In this document: positions 41,554-50,486 of the stretch, in pieces
How positions within the stretch are numbered: the first letter of the stretch is position 1
Layout: each line of letters begins with the position of its first letter
Origin: an uncultured Anaerolineae bacterium
GTDB lineage: Bacteria > Chloroflexota > Anaerolineae > Anaerolineales > Villigracilaceae
Length of the DNA: 64,000 nt
Assembly: GCA_903875215.1 (NCBI GenBank)
Contig: CAIQVH010000010.1
Location: forward strand, 1-64,000
Reading direction: 5' to 3'
The notes under the pieces: model-generated
What the model was told of the DNA's origin: nothing
Database searches by the model: none
The model's input: the letters and a program-made list of their open reading frames with translations, nothing else
Program-made: the position numbers and the translations under genes

Positions 41554-43323
41554 TTACTCCAGCACCGGGACGAATGAGAATTTCAACACATCCACCAAGC
41601 CCTTGTCAGAAATGCGCAATTCGGGGATGACGACCAGGGCCAGAAGCGCCATCTGCATATTGGGGCTGTTGAGCGTACACCCACAAGCCTGGAAACCGGC
41701 CAGAACCGTGGCGGCCTTTTCGGCGACTTTTTGGACCGATTCATTGGACATCAATCCGGCGATGGGCAGCTGTACTTCGCCGATAATGACTCCATCGCGA
41801 ACAACCACCTGCCCGCCGCCGGTTTCGCCCAGCCGGTTGGCAGCCTGCGCCATGCAGTCTTCATCGGTGCCAATGATAATCATCTGGTGACAGTCATGAG
41901 CCACGGTGGTGGCAAGCGCACAGCGCCCTTGCAGCCCAAAACCAGAAACCAGCGCGACCTGCTTATCACCTGTGGCGCGATGGCGCTCCAGTAGCGCAAT
42001 TTTTGCCACATCCCGGGAGGCATCTGCCTTGATTTCGCCATTGACCGGCTCGAATTCGAACATCAGATGCCGGGTGGGGGCCTGGTTTTCGATGATACCG
42101 ATCACATGCGCAGTCACCCTGGATTTTTGATTCTCCACCGGGATGCGAAAATCATCCGCCGTCAATTTGCGCGCCAGTTTGACGCTGTTCATAGCCCAGG
42201 CCGGGTAAGGATAAGCGGGCTGTTCCACACACCACTGGCCGTTTTCTGCAATGACCTGGCCCCGGGCAATGACCACATCGGCAGAAAAAGCGTGCAAATC
42301 GCTCACCAGCAGCACGTCGGCCCAGCGGCCGGGGGCAATCTGGCCCATCTCGCGGCTGACGCCGAAGTGGTCCGCGGTGTTAATCGTCGCCATCTGGATG
42401 GCCAGGATGGGCGCCAGGCCCTGCGCAATGGCGTGACGCAGTACGCGATCCATGTGGCCGTCATAGGCCAGCGTGGCCGCATGAGAATCATCCGTGCAAA
42501 GCAGGAAATGACGCGGGTCAAGGCCCTGCCCAGTGACGGCTTTGACCTGAGTGGCAACGTCATGCCAGGAGGAGCCGTAGCGCATCATCACCTTCATTCC
42601 CTGGCGGGCACGCGCAACCGCATCCTGGACATTGGTCCCTTCATGGTCATCTTCAGCACCACCCGCGGCGTACGCATGGAACGGCAACCCCAGGTCGGGG
42701 CTGGCGTAATGCCCGCCGATGGTTTTGCCGGCATGGTGCGTCAGGTGCATTTCCTCGTGCATTTTGTCATCCGCAGCGACCACGCCGGGGAAGTTCATCA
42801 TCTCGCCCAACCCAATGATGCCCGGCCAGGTCATGGCCTCGGCCACATCCGCCGGACCAAGCGCCGCGCCAGGCGTTTCGAGCCCCGGCGCGCTCGGCAC
42901 GCAGGACGGCACCTGCACAAACACGTGCACCGGCTGGCGCGCAGCCTCATCCACCATCAACTTGACACCCTTCAAACCGAAAACATTCGCAATCTCATGC
43001 GGATCAACAAACATGCCAGTCGTACCGCGCGGAGCCACGGCACGCACAAACTCGGTTACCGTCACCATTCCGCTTTCAACGTGCATGTGCGCATCCAGCA
43101 GGCCGGGTACCAGGTAACGCCCCTGCGCATCCAGGACGCGCGTCTGCCGGCCGATTGTATGCCCGGCATCTTCACCTACATAAGCAATATGACCATCCAC
43201 AATGGCAATATCCATGTGCGGAATGATTTCACCGGTCTGCACACACACCCACTGCCCATTTCGAATCACCAGGTCGGCGGGCGTGCGCCCCATGCTCACG
43301 TTAACAAGTGTCTGAGAAAGCAT
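41554..43323 (-). CDS. ade: Adenine deaminase
   Basis: The 589 residues match bacterial adenine deaminase (amidohydrolase): LLDAHMHVESGMVT, FVDPHEIANVFG, the HHAGKTIGGHYASPD segment, LCTDDSHAATL, and the C-terminal region GRCALATTVAHDCHQMI. It turns adenine into hypoxanthine and ammonia with a divalent metal pair. GGAG lies six bases before the ATG. It is 40 bases upstream of the GntR gene and in one operon direction with the 8-oxoguanine deaminase. Confidence 0.96.
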   Translation of the reverse strand: MLSQTLVNVSMGRTPADLVIRNGQWVCVQTGEIIPHMDIAIVDGHIAYVGEDAGHTIGRQTRVLDAQGRYLVPGLLDAHMHVESGMVTVTEFVRAVAPRGTTGMFVDPHEIANVFGLKGVKLMVDEAARQPVHVFVQVPSCVPSAPGLETPGAALGPADVAEAMTWPGIIGLGEMMNFPGVVAADDKMHEEMHLTHHAGKTIGGHYASPDLGLPFHAYAAGGAEDDHEGTNVQDAVARARQGMKVMMRYGSSWHDVATQVKAVTGQGLDPRHFLLCTDDSHAATLAYDGHMDRVLRHAIAQGLAPILAIQMATINTADHFGVSREMGQIAPGRWADVLLVSDLHAFSADVVIARGQVIAENGQWCVEQPAYPYPAWAMNSVKLARKLTADDFRIPVENQKSRVTAHVIGIIENQAPTRHLMFEFEPVNGEIKADASRDVAKIALLERHRATGDKQVALVSGFGLQGRCALATTVAHDCHQMIIIGTDEDCMAQAANRLGETGGGQVVVRDGVIIGEVQLPIAGLMSNESVQKVAEKAATVLAGFQACGCTLNSPNMQMALLALVVIPELRISDKGLVDVLKFSFVPVLE

Positions 43324-43338
43324 TTTTTCTCCCGTTTT

Positions 43339-43647
43339 TCAGGCTTGCGCCAAAATGACATAAAACAGCGATAACACCAGCAGATAATACGGCAAGGCTA
43401 CCAGCCAGCACAGCATCTCATGTCCGCGTGAGAGCAAAAATCCGGCTCCAAACAAAAACAGTGGCGCCAGGAAAACCGGCGAACTGACCACCGGGAACCC
43501 GCTCAGGAACCAACACGGTCCAAACGCCAGGACCGCTGCCACCACGAGGAACTGGTACTTGTTTCTGAACAAACCCATTCCGCTGATGACAACCGAGGCC
43601 AAAATGGCCGGCCAACCGAAAAAGAGTGTGACAACGACATCGAGCAT
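43339..43647 (-). CDS. Small four-helix membrane protein between the two deaminases
   Basis: The 102 residues are almost fully hydrophobic with about four helices and no recognised family. The start is four bases after the 8-oxoguanine deaminase stop and the end is 15 bases before adenine deaminase, so it is co-transcribed with both. It could help purine uptake or be an accessory of an unseen transporter. This is a guess from position. Confidence 0.65.
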   Translation of the reverse strand: MLDVVVTLFFGWPAILASVVISGMGLFRNKYQFLVVAAVLAFGPCWFLSGFPVVSSPVFLAPLFLFGAGFLLSRGHEMLCWLVALPYYLLVLSLFYVILAQA

Positions 43648-43651
43648 GGAT

Positions 43652-45052
43652 CTAGCTCGAAACCAGCCGTTTCGCCGCCTGGTTATGGCGCGAGGTTAAT
43701 TCAGCCTCATTCACACTGACCAGCGACCCCTCGCGCACTACGAACTTCCCACCGACCACGGTGTAATCCACGCGCACCGGCTGGCAAAAGACAACCGCCG
43801 CAACCGGATCATGCACCGCGCCGCCCGAAAAATCGAGCCGGTTGAGATCAACGGCAAAGAAATCACCACATTTGCCTTTTTCCAGGCTGCCAATGTCGGT
43901 GCGGCCCAGCACTGCCGCGCCGCCGCGTGTGCCCAGCCAGAGCGCTTCGCGTGCCGTCATCAGTTTGCGGTTGGGGTCATTGGAAAGCGAGTAGCCGGTG
44001 ATGCCTTCCTTCAGGCGCGAAAGCAGCATTGCCTGGCGAACTTCCGCCAACAGGTGCGAGCCGTCATTCGACGCGGAACCATCCACGCCCAGGCCGACGT
44101 TGACTCCGGCGGCCAGATATTCTTTAACCGGGGCAATGCCAGAGGCCAGACGCATGTTCGAAGTCGGGCAGTGCGCCACCCCGCAGTGATGACGGGCAAA
44201 GACACCAATTTCCTCGGCGTTGACATAGACCGAGTGCGCAAACCAAACATCGCCGCCGACCCAATCGACAGATTGCATGTACCCGACCGGGCGATAGCCG
44301 AATTTCTGCAGGCAAAACTGCTCTTCGTCCTCGGTTTCTGCCAGGTGGGTGTGCAGATGCACGCCATATTGGCGGGCCAGTTTGGCCGATTCGCGCATCA
44401 GGTCACCGGTAACGCTGAATGGGGAGCAGGGTGCCAGGACGATGCGCGTCATGGCGCCGGGTTTGGGGTCGTGGTAGCGCTCAATCAGGCGTACGGAATC
44501 GGCCAAGATGGCCGATTCGCTATCGGTAACGGAATCTGGCGGCAGCCCGCCTTTGGATTCGCCCAAGGACATAGAGCCGCGCGAGGCGTGGAGGCGGACT
44601 CCGATGGAGAGGCCGGCTTCAATTTCATCATCCAGCCGGGAGCCGTTGGGAAAGAGGTAAAGGTGGTCGGAAGCAGTGGTACAGCCCGAGAGGGCCAGCT
44701 CGGAGAGGGCGGTCTGCGTGGAGGTGTAGATGTCATCGGGCGTCAGTCGCGCCCAGATCGGGTAGAGCGTTTTCAGCCAGTTGAACAAGTTGGCGTTCTG
44801 CGCAGCCGGGACGGCGCGCGTGAGGGTCTGGTAGAAGTGATGGTGAGTGTTCACCAGGCCCGGCAGGACAAGATGGCCGGAAAGGTCGAGAGTTTCATCG
44901 GCCTGCTCGGCCAGGGCGGCCAACGGCAGGGAGGCCATGGGGCCAATCTGTTCGATGAAGCCGTCGCGGATAAAAAGGCCACCATCCGGGATCTCGGTCT
45001 GGTGGTTGTCCATGGTGACAAGATAGGCGTGTTTGATGAAAAGTGTGGTCAT
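43652..45052 (-). CDS. 8-oxoguanine deaminase (amidohydrolase)
   Basis: The 466 residues match bacterial 8-oxoguanine deaminase: the metal motif GLVNTHHHFYQTLTRA, the family-specific FNWLKTLYPIWARLTP, SRGSMSLGESKGGLPPD, HTHLAET, AHCPTSNMRLASG and GVDGSASND. It removes the amino group of 8-oxoguanine to give urate and probably accepts related purines. SsnA-like enzymes are relatives but have a different N-terminal motif. It is the first gene of the purine cluster, with a palindromic operator at its promoter and no strong ribosome-binding site. Confidence 0.92.
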   Translation of the reverse strand: MTTLFIKHAYLVTMDNHQTEIPDGGLFIRDGFIEQIGPMASLPLAALAEQADETLDLSGHLVLPGLVNTHHHFYQTLTRAVPAAQNANLFNWLKTLYPIWARLTPDDIYTSTQTALSELALSGCTTASDHLYLFPNGSRLDDEIEAGLSIGVRLHASRGSMSLGESKGGLPPDSVTDSESAILADSVRLIERYHDPKPGAMTRIVLAPCSPFSVTGDLMRESAKLARQYGVHLHTHLAETEDEEQFCLQKFGYRPVGYMQSVDWVGGDVWFAHSVYVNAEEIGVFARHHCGVAHCPTSNMRLASGIAPVKEYLAAGVNVGLGVDGSASNDGSHLLAEVRQAMLLSRLKEGITGYSLSNDPNRKLMTAREALWLGTRGGAAVLGRTDIGSLEKGKCGDFFAVDLNRLDFSGGAVHDPVAAVVFCQPVRVDYTVVGGKFVVREGSLVSVNEAELTSRHNQAAKRLVSS

Positions 45053-45071
45053 AGGAGTGGGGGTGAAAATG

Positions 45072-45119
45072 GGTTAAATTTGTCTGACAACTTCTATAGT
45101 TTAGCAGAAAGGCATAGAC
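45072..45119 (-). promoter_or_regulatory. Promoter and palindromic operator of the purine cluster
   Basis: AATTTGTC-T-GACAACTT (45077-45093) has one mismatch between 8-base arms and contains TTGTCTGACAA. GGTTAAATTTGTC (45072-45084) is identical to the stretch at 30898. On the minus strand TTGTCT and TATAGA are 17 bases apart, with the operator directly downstream of the -10. Confidence 0.7.
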
Positions 45120-45213
45120 AAGTCAATCCACTTCGGGGTGAATTGAAAAACCTGTCCGCATTCAAAAAACAGTGGTAAAAGAGGAAGGTCAATAAAACAC
45201 AGGAGAGAAAAAT

Positions 45214-45549
45214 ATGCTAACCCCCTCTGGATTGGAATACACCGAAACCGTCGCCGGAATGGGCGAACCGGCCGAGGCCGGAAAAACCGTCCGCGTGCAT
45301 TACACCGGCAAACTGACAAATGGCAAGGTTTTCGACAGCTCGTACACACGCGGCGAGCCGATCGAGTTCAAACTCGGCGCCGGGCGCGTGATCAAAGGCT
45401 GGGATGAAGGCATCGCGCTGATGAAGGTAGGCGGCAAGGCGACCTTGACCATCCCGCCGCAGCTGGGATATGGCGAGCGCGGCGCGGGCGGCGTGATTCC
45501 ACCCAACGCCACGCTGGTTTTTGATGTTGAACTTGTCAGCGTGAAATAA
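45214..45549 (+). CDS. FKBP-type peptidyl-prolyl isomerase
   Basis: The 111 residues are one FKBP domain: [55 protein letters not shown]. The active-site aromatic and Asp positions are kept. There is no signal peptide, so it acts in the cytoplasm to speed proline isomerisation in folding. GGAG precedes the ATG. The gene is monocistronic with its own terminator. Confidence 0.96.
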   Translation: MLTPSGLEYTETVAGMGEPAEAGKTVRVHYTGKLTNGKVFDSSYTRGEPIEFKLGAGRVIKGWDEGIALMKVGGKATLTIPPQLGYGERGAGGVIPPNATLVFDVELVSVK

Positions 45550-45566
45550 CCGCTTTCGGAGTGTTA

Positions 45567-45606
45567 TACAAAACCTCCCGCCCCACCCGGCGGGAGGTTT
45601 TGCGTA
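45567..45606 (+). terminator. Terminator after the FKBP gene
   Basis: A 14-bp stem (CAAAACCTCCCGCC / GGCGGGAGGTTTTG) at 45569-45602. Confidence 0.85.
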
Positions 45607-45680
45607 TTTTCCTGATACAATCAGTCAGATTATCAGTAAGTCTATTTCAATCCCCCGACTGCTGAAGACAAGGAAACTCT

Positions 45681-46922
45681 GTGAATTTTAACCAGTTCAA
45701 ACTGGATTCCCGCCTGATGGCGGGAATCAACCGGGCCGGGTACAGCGAAGCCACCCCCATCCAGATCGCCGCCATCCCCGCCGCCCTGGAAGGCAAGGAT
45801 ATCATCGGCACCGCCCAAACCGGCACCGGAAAAACCGCCACCTTCGTGCTGCCCATCCTCAACAAACTGCTCAACGGCCCGCGCAACCTGGCGCGCGCCT
45901 TAATTGTCACCCCCACCCGCGAACTTGCCGAACAGATCAACGACAACATCCGCACCCTCAGCGCTGGCACCGGCCTGCGCTCAATCACCGTCTACGGCGG
46001 CGTCGGGGCCGGGCCGCAGGTCAAAGCGCTCAAAAGCGGCGTGGAAATCCTGGTTGCCTGCCCCGGGCGTCTGCTCGACCTGGCCGCCCAACGCTATGCC
46101 CGCCTGGAAACCATCGAAATCCTGGTTCTGGACGAAGCCGACCGCATGTTCGACATGGGATTCCTGCCCGATGTGCGCCGCATCGTCAAACTGCTCCCCA
46201 CCCGGCGCCAGACCATGCTCTTTTCAGCGACTTTCCCCGCCGAAGTGGAAAAACTCGCCGCCGAAACACTGACCACGCCCGAGCGGATTGCCGTTGGTCT
46301 GGCTCGGCCGGCCCATACCGTTACCCATGCTTTATATCCCGTTCCCAAGCACCTCAAAACCGCGCTGACCTTTGACATTCTCAAACGCACCGACACCAAC
46401 TCGGTGCTGATCTTCACCCGCACCCGACACCGCGCCCAGGCCCTGGCACAAAAACTGGGCCGGGAGGGCTACCGCGTCACCAGCCTGCACTCCGACCGGA
46501 CACAAGGCCAGCGCCAGAATGCGCTCAACGGCTTCCGCAGCGGCCACTTCCAAATCATGGTCGCCACCGACATCGCCGCCCGCGGCCTGGACGTGGACAG
46601 CATCTCGCACGTCATCAACTTCGACATGCCCGATACCCCCGACGCCTACATCCACCGCATCGGGCGCACCGGGCGCGCCGAACGCAGCGGCGACGCCTTC
46701 ACCCTCGTCACGCCAGAAGATGACGACATGGTGCGCGAACTCGAAAAAATCATGGAACAAAAACTCCCGCGCGAGTTTCTCCCCGATTTCAACTACAACG
46801 TCGCCGCACCGCCCGCGCAAACTGGCCAGCCCGCCCCGCGCGGCCCGCGCACCGCACCGCACCACCCCTCCAACACACACCATACCCCTCCGCACCCGCG
46901 CTTCGGCCCCAAAAAACGCTGA
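45681..46922 (+). CDS. DEAD-box ATP-dependent RNA helicase (RhlE-like)
   Basis: The 413 residues have all helicase motifs: Q-motif YSEATPIQIAAIP, Walker A AQTGTGKT, DEAD in VLDEADRMFDMGF, SATFP, and HRIGRTGRAER. A short basic Pro-rich tail (residues 380-413) follows, as in RhlE/CshA enzymes that unwind RNA in ribosome assembly or decay. The start is GTG at 45681 with AAGGA at a spacing of seven. Confidence 0.95.
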   Translation: MNFNQFKLDSRLMAGINRAGYSEATPIQIAAIPAALEGKDIIGTAQTGTGKTATFVLPILNKLLNGPRNLARALIVTPTRELAEQINDNIRTLSAGTGLRSITVYGGVGAGPQVKALKSGVEILVACPGRLLDLAAQRYARLETIEILVLDEADRMFDMGFLPDVRRIVKLLPTRRQTMLFSATFPAEVEKLAAETLTTPERIAVGLARPAHTVTHALYPVPKHLKTALTFDILKRTDTNSVLIFTRTRHRAQALAQKLGREGYRVTSLHSDRTQGQRQNALNGFRSGHFQIMVATDIAARGLDVDSISHVINFDMPDTPDAYIHRIGRTGRAERSGDAFTLVTPEDDDMVRELEKIMEQKLPREFLPDFNYNVAAPPAQTGQPAPRGPRTAPHHPSNTHHTPPHPRFGPKKR

Positions 46923-46924
46923 CC

Positions 46925-46950
46925 GGCTTTCCCCCATTGGGGGGAAAGCC
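46925..46950 (+). terminator. Hairpin after the helicase gene
   Basis: GGCTTTCCCCC pairs with GGGGGGAAAGCC around ATT. There is no T run, so termination would be weak. Confidence 0.4.
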
Positions 46951-47004
46951 CTCACAAGCCATTATCATTCCCGGCGGAAATTCACCAACCCAGGAAAAAC
47001 CACG

Positions 47005-47784
47005 ATGAAACCCGCCCACCTTATCATCACCTGCCTGCTGCTCGGCGGCGCGATGCAAAGCTGCCACCTCCCCACCCAACCGCCGCCACCAGCCACCCTC
47101 CAGGCGACCAGCCTCGTCACCCCGCAGCCCGCCACCGCAACCCGCCCACCCGCCAGCCCCAGTTTGCCACCCAGCGCCACGCCAATACCCAGCGCCACGG
47201 TCACTATCACGGCCACGGCACTGCCCAGCCCCACCTACGCCCTACTGCGCGGCACCGTTAACGTTGACAAAGTCAGCTGCCGCTACGGCCCCGGCGCCAT
47301 GTACCTTTACCTGTACGGCATGGTCAAAGGCGCCACGCAAGACATCCTCGGACGAAACGACAACGGCACCTGGTTGCTGACACAATCTCACGGCGACGTA
47401 TTGACCTGCTGGGTCAAGACCGACCTGCTCAGCATCAACGGCGACCCCCAGACCGCACCCATCGTCCCGCCCGATGAATATAACTTGCCAAAATCTCCCT
47501 TCTACGGGCCGCTGACCAACGTCCACGCCAGCCGCACCGGGAACCAGGTCACCATCTCCTGGAGTGCACTCATCCTGCGCGCCGGCGACGACTCACTTCA
47601 AACGCCCTACGTACTCCAGCTCTGGCTCTGCCAGGATGGCCAGCTAACCCTGACCTCGCTCGGCTCATACGAAACAATCATCAACGTCACCGACCAACCC
47701 GGCTGCCCGGCAGCCTCCCATGGACGCATCACCGCCGCCGAAAAACACGGATATACGAAATTTGTCGAGATTCCGTGGCCCTGA
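47005..47784 (+). CDS. Secreted SH3-like protein, possible lipoprotein
   Basis: The 259 residues start with a hydrophobic signal ending GGAMQSC. Cys20 could be lipidated, although M-Q-S-C is a poor lipobox. A Pro/Thr/Ser spacer (about 21-75) leads to an SH3-like repeat (VSCRYGPGAMYLYLYGM, then GNDNGTWLL-type strands) and a C-terminal beta domain. Such domains bind cell-wall peptides or glycan. AGGAAAA precedes ATG 47005; the long open frame upstream overlaps the helicase and is a shadow. Confidence 0.8.
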   Translation: MKPAHLIITCLLLGGAMQSCHLPTQPPPPATLQATSLVTPQPATATRPPASPSLPPSATPIPSATVTITATALPSPTYALLRGTVNVDKVSCRYGPGAMYLYLYGMVKGATQDILGRNDNGTWLLTQSHGDVLTCWVKTDLLSINGDPQTAPIVPPDEYNLPKSPFYGPLTNVHASRTGNQVTISWSALILRAGDDSLQTPYVLQLWLCQDGQLTLTSLGSYETIINVTDQPGCPAASHGRITAAEKHGYTKFVEIPWP

Positions 47785-47847
47785 GCCCTTGCCCCTCTCC
47801 CCATCCACGCTTATACTGACCAAACTCACGGAGAAATCACATAAAGC

Positions 47848-49542
47848 ATGACACACTCCAAACGCTGGAACATCTCACCGCCCCTCAGCAGTGACGCCAA
47901 AGCCGAATTAAAGGTCTTCCCCGAAATCCTGCAACAGCTCCTGTTCAATCGCGGCTACGCCACCGAATCCGCCGCCCGCGCCTACCTGCGCGCTGAAGTC
48001 CCCTTCAACACCGAGCCCCTGCAATTGCTTGGCATGGAAACTGCCCTTGCCCGCATCCGCCAGGCCCTGGCCAACGGCGAACCCATCGCCATCTACGGCG
48101 ATTATGACGTAGATGGGGTGACCGCCACCGCCCTGCTCGTCCAAACCCTGCGCGCCATGGGTGGGCAGGTACGCGGCTACATCCCCAACCGTTTCGAAGA
48201 AGGGTACGGCCTGAACACCGATGCCTTCGACACACTCAAAGCCGAAGGCGTCCGGCTCGTTATCAGCGTAGATTGTGGAATCCGCTCACCCGCCGAAGCC
48301 GCCCACGCCCGGAAAATCGGCCTCGACCTGATCATCTCCGACCACCACCACCCCGACGCCGATCTGCCCGATGCCCTGGCAGTGATCAACCCCAAGCAGC
48401 CAGGCGACAGCTACCCCGATAAAGACCTGGCCGGTGTGGGTGTGGCTTACAAAATCGCCCAGGCGCTGGCGCCCGCCCCCGAATTGCTCGAAAACCTGCT
48501 CGACCTGGTCGCCCTCGGCACCGTCGCCGACCTGGCGCCGCTGACCGGGGAAAATCGGATGCTCGTCCGCCAGGGTCTGAAGAAAATCCGCAACACCACC
48601 CGCCAGGGATTATTCGCGCTGGCCAACGTCGCCGAAATGGCCCTGCCCAAGACCACCGCCATTAACATCGGCTTCGTGCTCGGCCCGCGCCTGAACGCCG
48701 CCGGGCGGTTGGAATCAGCCCAAGCCGCCCTCGACTTGTTGACCACCGCAGACATCTTTACCGCTGGACAGCTGGCCTTGAAGCTCGACCAACAAAACCG
48801 CGATCGACAGACCCTGACACGCAAAATTCAAGAACAGGCTGAAAAAATGGCCCTGCAGGATTATTCCGGCGCACATCTGCTCTTCGCCATCGATCCGGAA
48901 TTCAACTCGGGCGTAGTGGGGCTGGCCGCTTCACGCCTGGTGGAGACATTTTACCGGCCAGCGGCGGTCGGCCAGGTGGGAGAGGAAACCACGCGCTGTT
49001 CGTGCCGCTCGATCCCTGAATTTCACATCACCGATGCGCTGGATCAGTGTAAAGATTTGCTAATCCGCCACGGCGGACATGCCGCCGCCGCGGGATTTAC
49101 CGTAAGGAACGATAATTTACCCGCCTTAAAGGAACGCCTGCAAGAAATCGCCCGCCAGCAACTGGACGGAATGGAACTGCGCCCGACCTTGAGCGCCGAC
49201 CTGGAAGTTTCGCTCTCGGACATGAACAGTGAAGTGTTGAAATACCTGGAATACTTGCAACCAACCGGATATGGCAACCAGGAGGCGGTCTTTGTAAGTC
49301 GAAATTTGACCGTCAAGAGCAGCCGCGCCGTCGGGGCGGAGGGGAAACACCTGAAGCTGACCGTCAGCGATGGGCGCACCAGCTTCGATGCAATCGGCTT
49401 CCGGCTTGGGCAACGCTTGTCGGAATTTTCTCCGGGCGCCAGGGTGGATGCGTTGTATGCCTTTGAAAGCAATGAATTCAACGGGCGGGTCAGCCTGCAA
49501 TTGAACCTGAAGGATATCAAACCAGCCGGGCTGTCCGATTAA
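47848..49542 (+). CDS. recJ: Single-stranded-DNA-specific exonuclease RecJ
   Basis: The 564 residues match RecJ (about 570): YGDYDVDGVTATALL, SVDCGIRS, SDHHHPD (DHH), PRLNAAGRL, then the DHHA1 part with CRSIPEFHITDAL and RHGGHAAAAGF, and an OB-fold C-terminus. It degrades single-stranded DNA 5' to 3' in recombination and repair. The ribosome-binding site is weak (GGAG 14 bases from ATG). Confidence 0.96.
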   Translation: MTHSKRWNISPPLSSDAKAELKVFPEILQQLLFNRGYATESAARAYLRAEVPFNTEPLQLLGMETALARIRQALANGEPIAIYGDYDVDGVTATALLVQTLRAMGGQVRGYIPNRFEEGYGLNTDAFDTLKAEGVRLVISVDCGIRSPAEAAHARKIGLDLIISDHHHPDADLPDALAVINPKQPGDSYPDKDLAGVGVAYKIAQALAPAPELLENLLDLVALGTVADLAPLTGENRMLVRQGLKKIRNTTRQGLFALANVAEMALPKTTAINIGFVLGPRLNAAGRLESAQAALDLLTTADIFTAGQLALKLDQQNRDRQTLTRKIQEQAEKMALQDYSGAHLLFAIDPEFNSGVVGLAASRLVETFYRPAAVGQVGEETTRCSCRSIPEFHITDALDQCKDLLIRHGGHAAAAGFTVRNDNLPALKERLQEIARQQLDGMELRPTLSADLEVSLSDMNSEVLKYLEYLQPTGYGNQEAVFVSRNLTVKSSRAVGAEGKHLKLTVSDGRTSFDAIGFRLGQRLSEFSPGARVDALYAFESNEFNGRVSLQLNLKDIKPAGLSD

Positions 49543-49581
49543 AATAATTGGCGGATGAGAGTTTCTCATCCGCCAATTATT
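49541..49581. terminator. Long bidirectional terminator, recJ / crp-like gene
   Basis: An almost perfect 19-bp stem (AAATAATTGGCGGATGAGA and its complement) with flanking A and T runs. The crp-like stop codon (49577-49579) is within it. Confidence 0.9.
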
Positions 49582-50293
49582 TTGTTGGCCAGGGTGAATT
49601 CCAGGGCTGCGCCCATTGCTGAAGAACTTCATTATCCTTGATCAGAATGCGGCGGTTCTCCACGTCAATTGCACCGGAGCGCTCCAGCTCGCGCAGGGCA
49701 CGCGCCACCACCTCGCGGACGGTGCCAAGCCGCGCGGCCAGTTGATCTTGCGTCCAACGCGCGTTGGTCTCGCCGCGTAATTCTTCAGCCGGAATTTCGC
49801 TGATCAGGCGCGCCAGGCGATGCGGGATCTGAAAAAAAGCCATTTCGCTGACGTTCTTGACCAGGTGGCGCATCATGCGCGCCAGGTTTTGGACGGTTTT
49901 TTGCATAAATTCGGGATCAGTGCGCATCAAGTTCTGGACGGCGGCGGAATCAACGACCCAGACGTTGGTCGATTCGAGCGCTTCGACGTTGACGGGGTTA
50001 ATGCCGCCATCAAATACCGGGACTTCGTTGCACGTGTCACCTTCCTGCAGGACCCGAATGATGTACTGGCGGCCTTGCGGAGATATGCGGAAAAGCTTCA
50101 GGCTGCCGGTCTGAATAATGTGCAGGCCGGCACAGGGATCGCCTTCCCAGAAGAGGATTTCGCCGCGTTCATAGCCGCGCAGGGTAGTGGCGGCTGCCAG
50201 GGTTTGCAGGGATGTTTCACGCAGGCCCTGAAAGAATATATTGGTCTGAAGAAAAGGGAGCTTTTCAGCCGGGTCTACACTGAGGTGTTGCAT
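49577..50293 (-). CDS. Crp/Fnr-family transcription regulator
   Basis: The 238 residues have an N-terminal cyclic-nucleotide-binding fold (GEILFWEGDPCAGLHIIQTG, then SLKLFRIS) and a C-terminal winged helix (WTQDQLAARLGTVREVVARALRELERSGAI). There is no N-terminal Cys cluster, so it is not an oxygen-sensing Fnr. The ligand is unknown. TACAAT lies six bases before the ATG, suggesting a leaderless message. It is convergent with recJ and divergent from the lysC leader. Confidence 0.93.
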   Translation of the reverse strand: MQHLSVDPAEKLPFLQTNIFFQGLRETSLQTLAAATTLRGYERGEILFWEGDPCAGLHIIQTGSLKLFRISPQGRQYIIRVLQEGDTCNEVPVFDGGINPVNVEALESTNVWVVDSAAVQNLMRTDPEFMQKTVQNLARMMRHLVKNVSEMAFFQIPHRLARLISEIPAEELRGETNARWTQDQLAARLGTVREVVARALRELERSGAIDVENRRILIKDNEVLQQWAQPWNSPWPTK

Positions 50294-50299
50294 ACTTGC

Positions 50300-50305
50300 A
50301 TTGTA
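50300..50305 (-). promoter_or_regulatory. -10 box six bases from the crp-like ATG
   Basis: Minus-strand TACAAT with no ribosome-binding site between it and ATG 50293. Confidence 0.5.
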
Positions 50306-50447
50306 CCTGAAATCAGACAGTTTACGTCAATTAATCGGCGGCGGGCGTCAGCGGGTGTTTTTTTTCAGCTGCCGCAAAGGCCTGTGAACCGAGTCAGGTT
50401 CCAGGGCTGGCAAGGCTGAAGGTGTGGACTTTCCCTGGATTTTATGC

Positions 50448-50476
50448 TTGACGGATGCAAATCGCGGTGTTATAAC
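50448..50476 (+). promoter_or_regulatory. Promoter of the aspartate kinase leader
   Basis: TTGACG (50448-50453) and TATAAC (50471-50476) are exactly 17 bases apart. The predicted start is at or close to the leader-peptide ATG at 50487. The remaining spacer from 50294 to 50447 shows nothing else. Confidence 0.75.
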
Positions 50477-50486
50477 TGCGCGCAAT

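Noticed and set aside
43652-45052. SsnA, as expected beside YgeW and YgeY
   Set aside because: The N-terminal metal motif NTHHHFYQTLTRA and the FNWLKTLYPIWARLTP stretch are those of 8-oxoguanine deaminase, not SsnA.
39598-45178. Very long open frames on the plus strand opposite ygeY, ade and the 8-oxoguanine deaminase gene (about 400-455 codons each)
   Set aside because: They are antisense to well-matched enzymes, show His/Arg/Gly-rich shadow composition, have no ribosome-binding sites and match no family. They result from high-G+C codon use.
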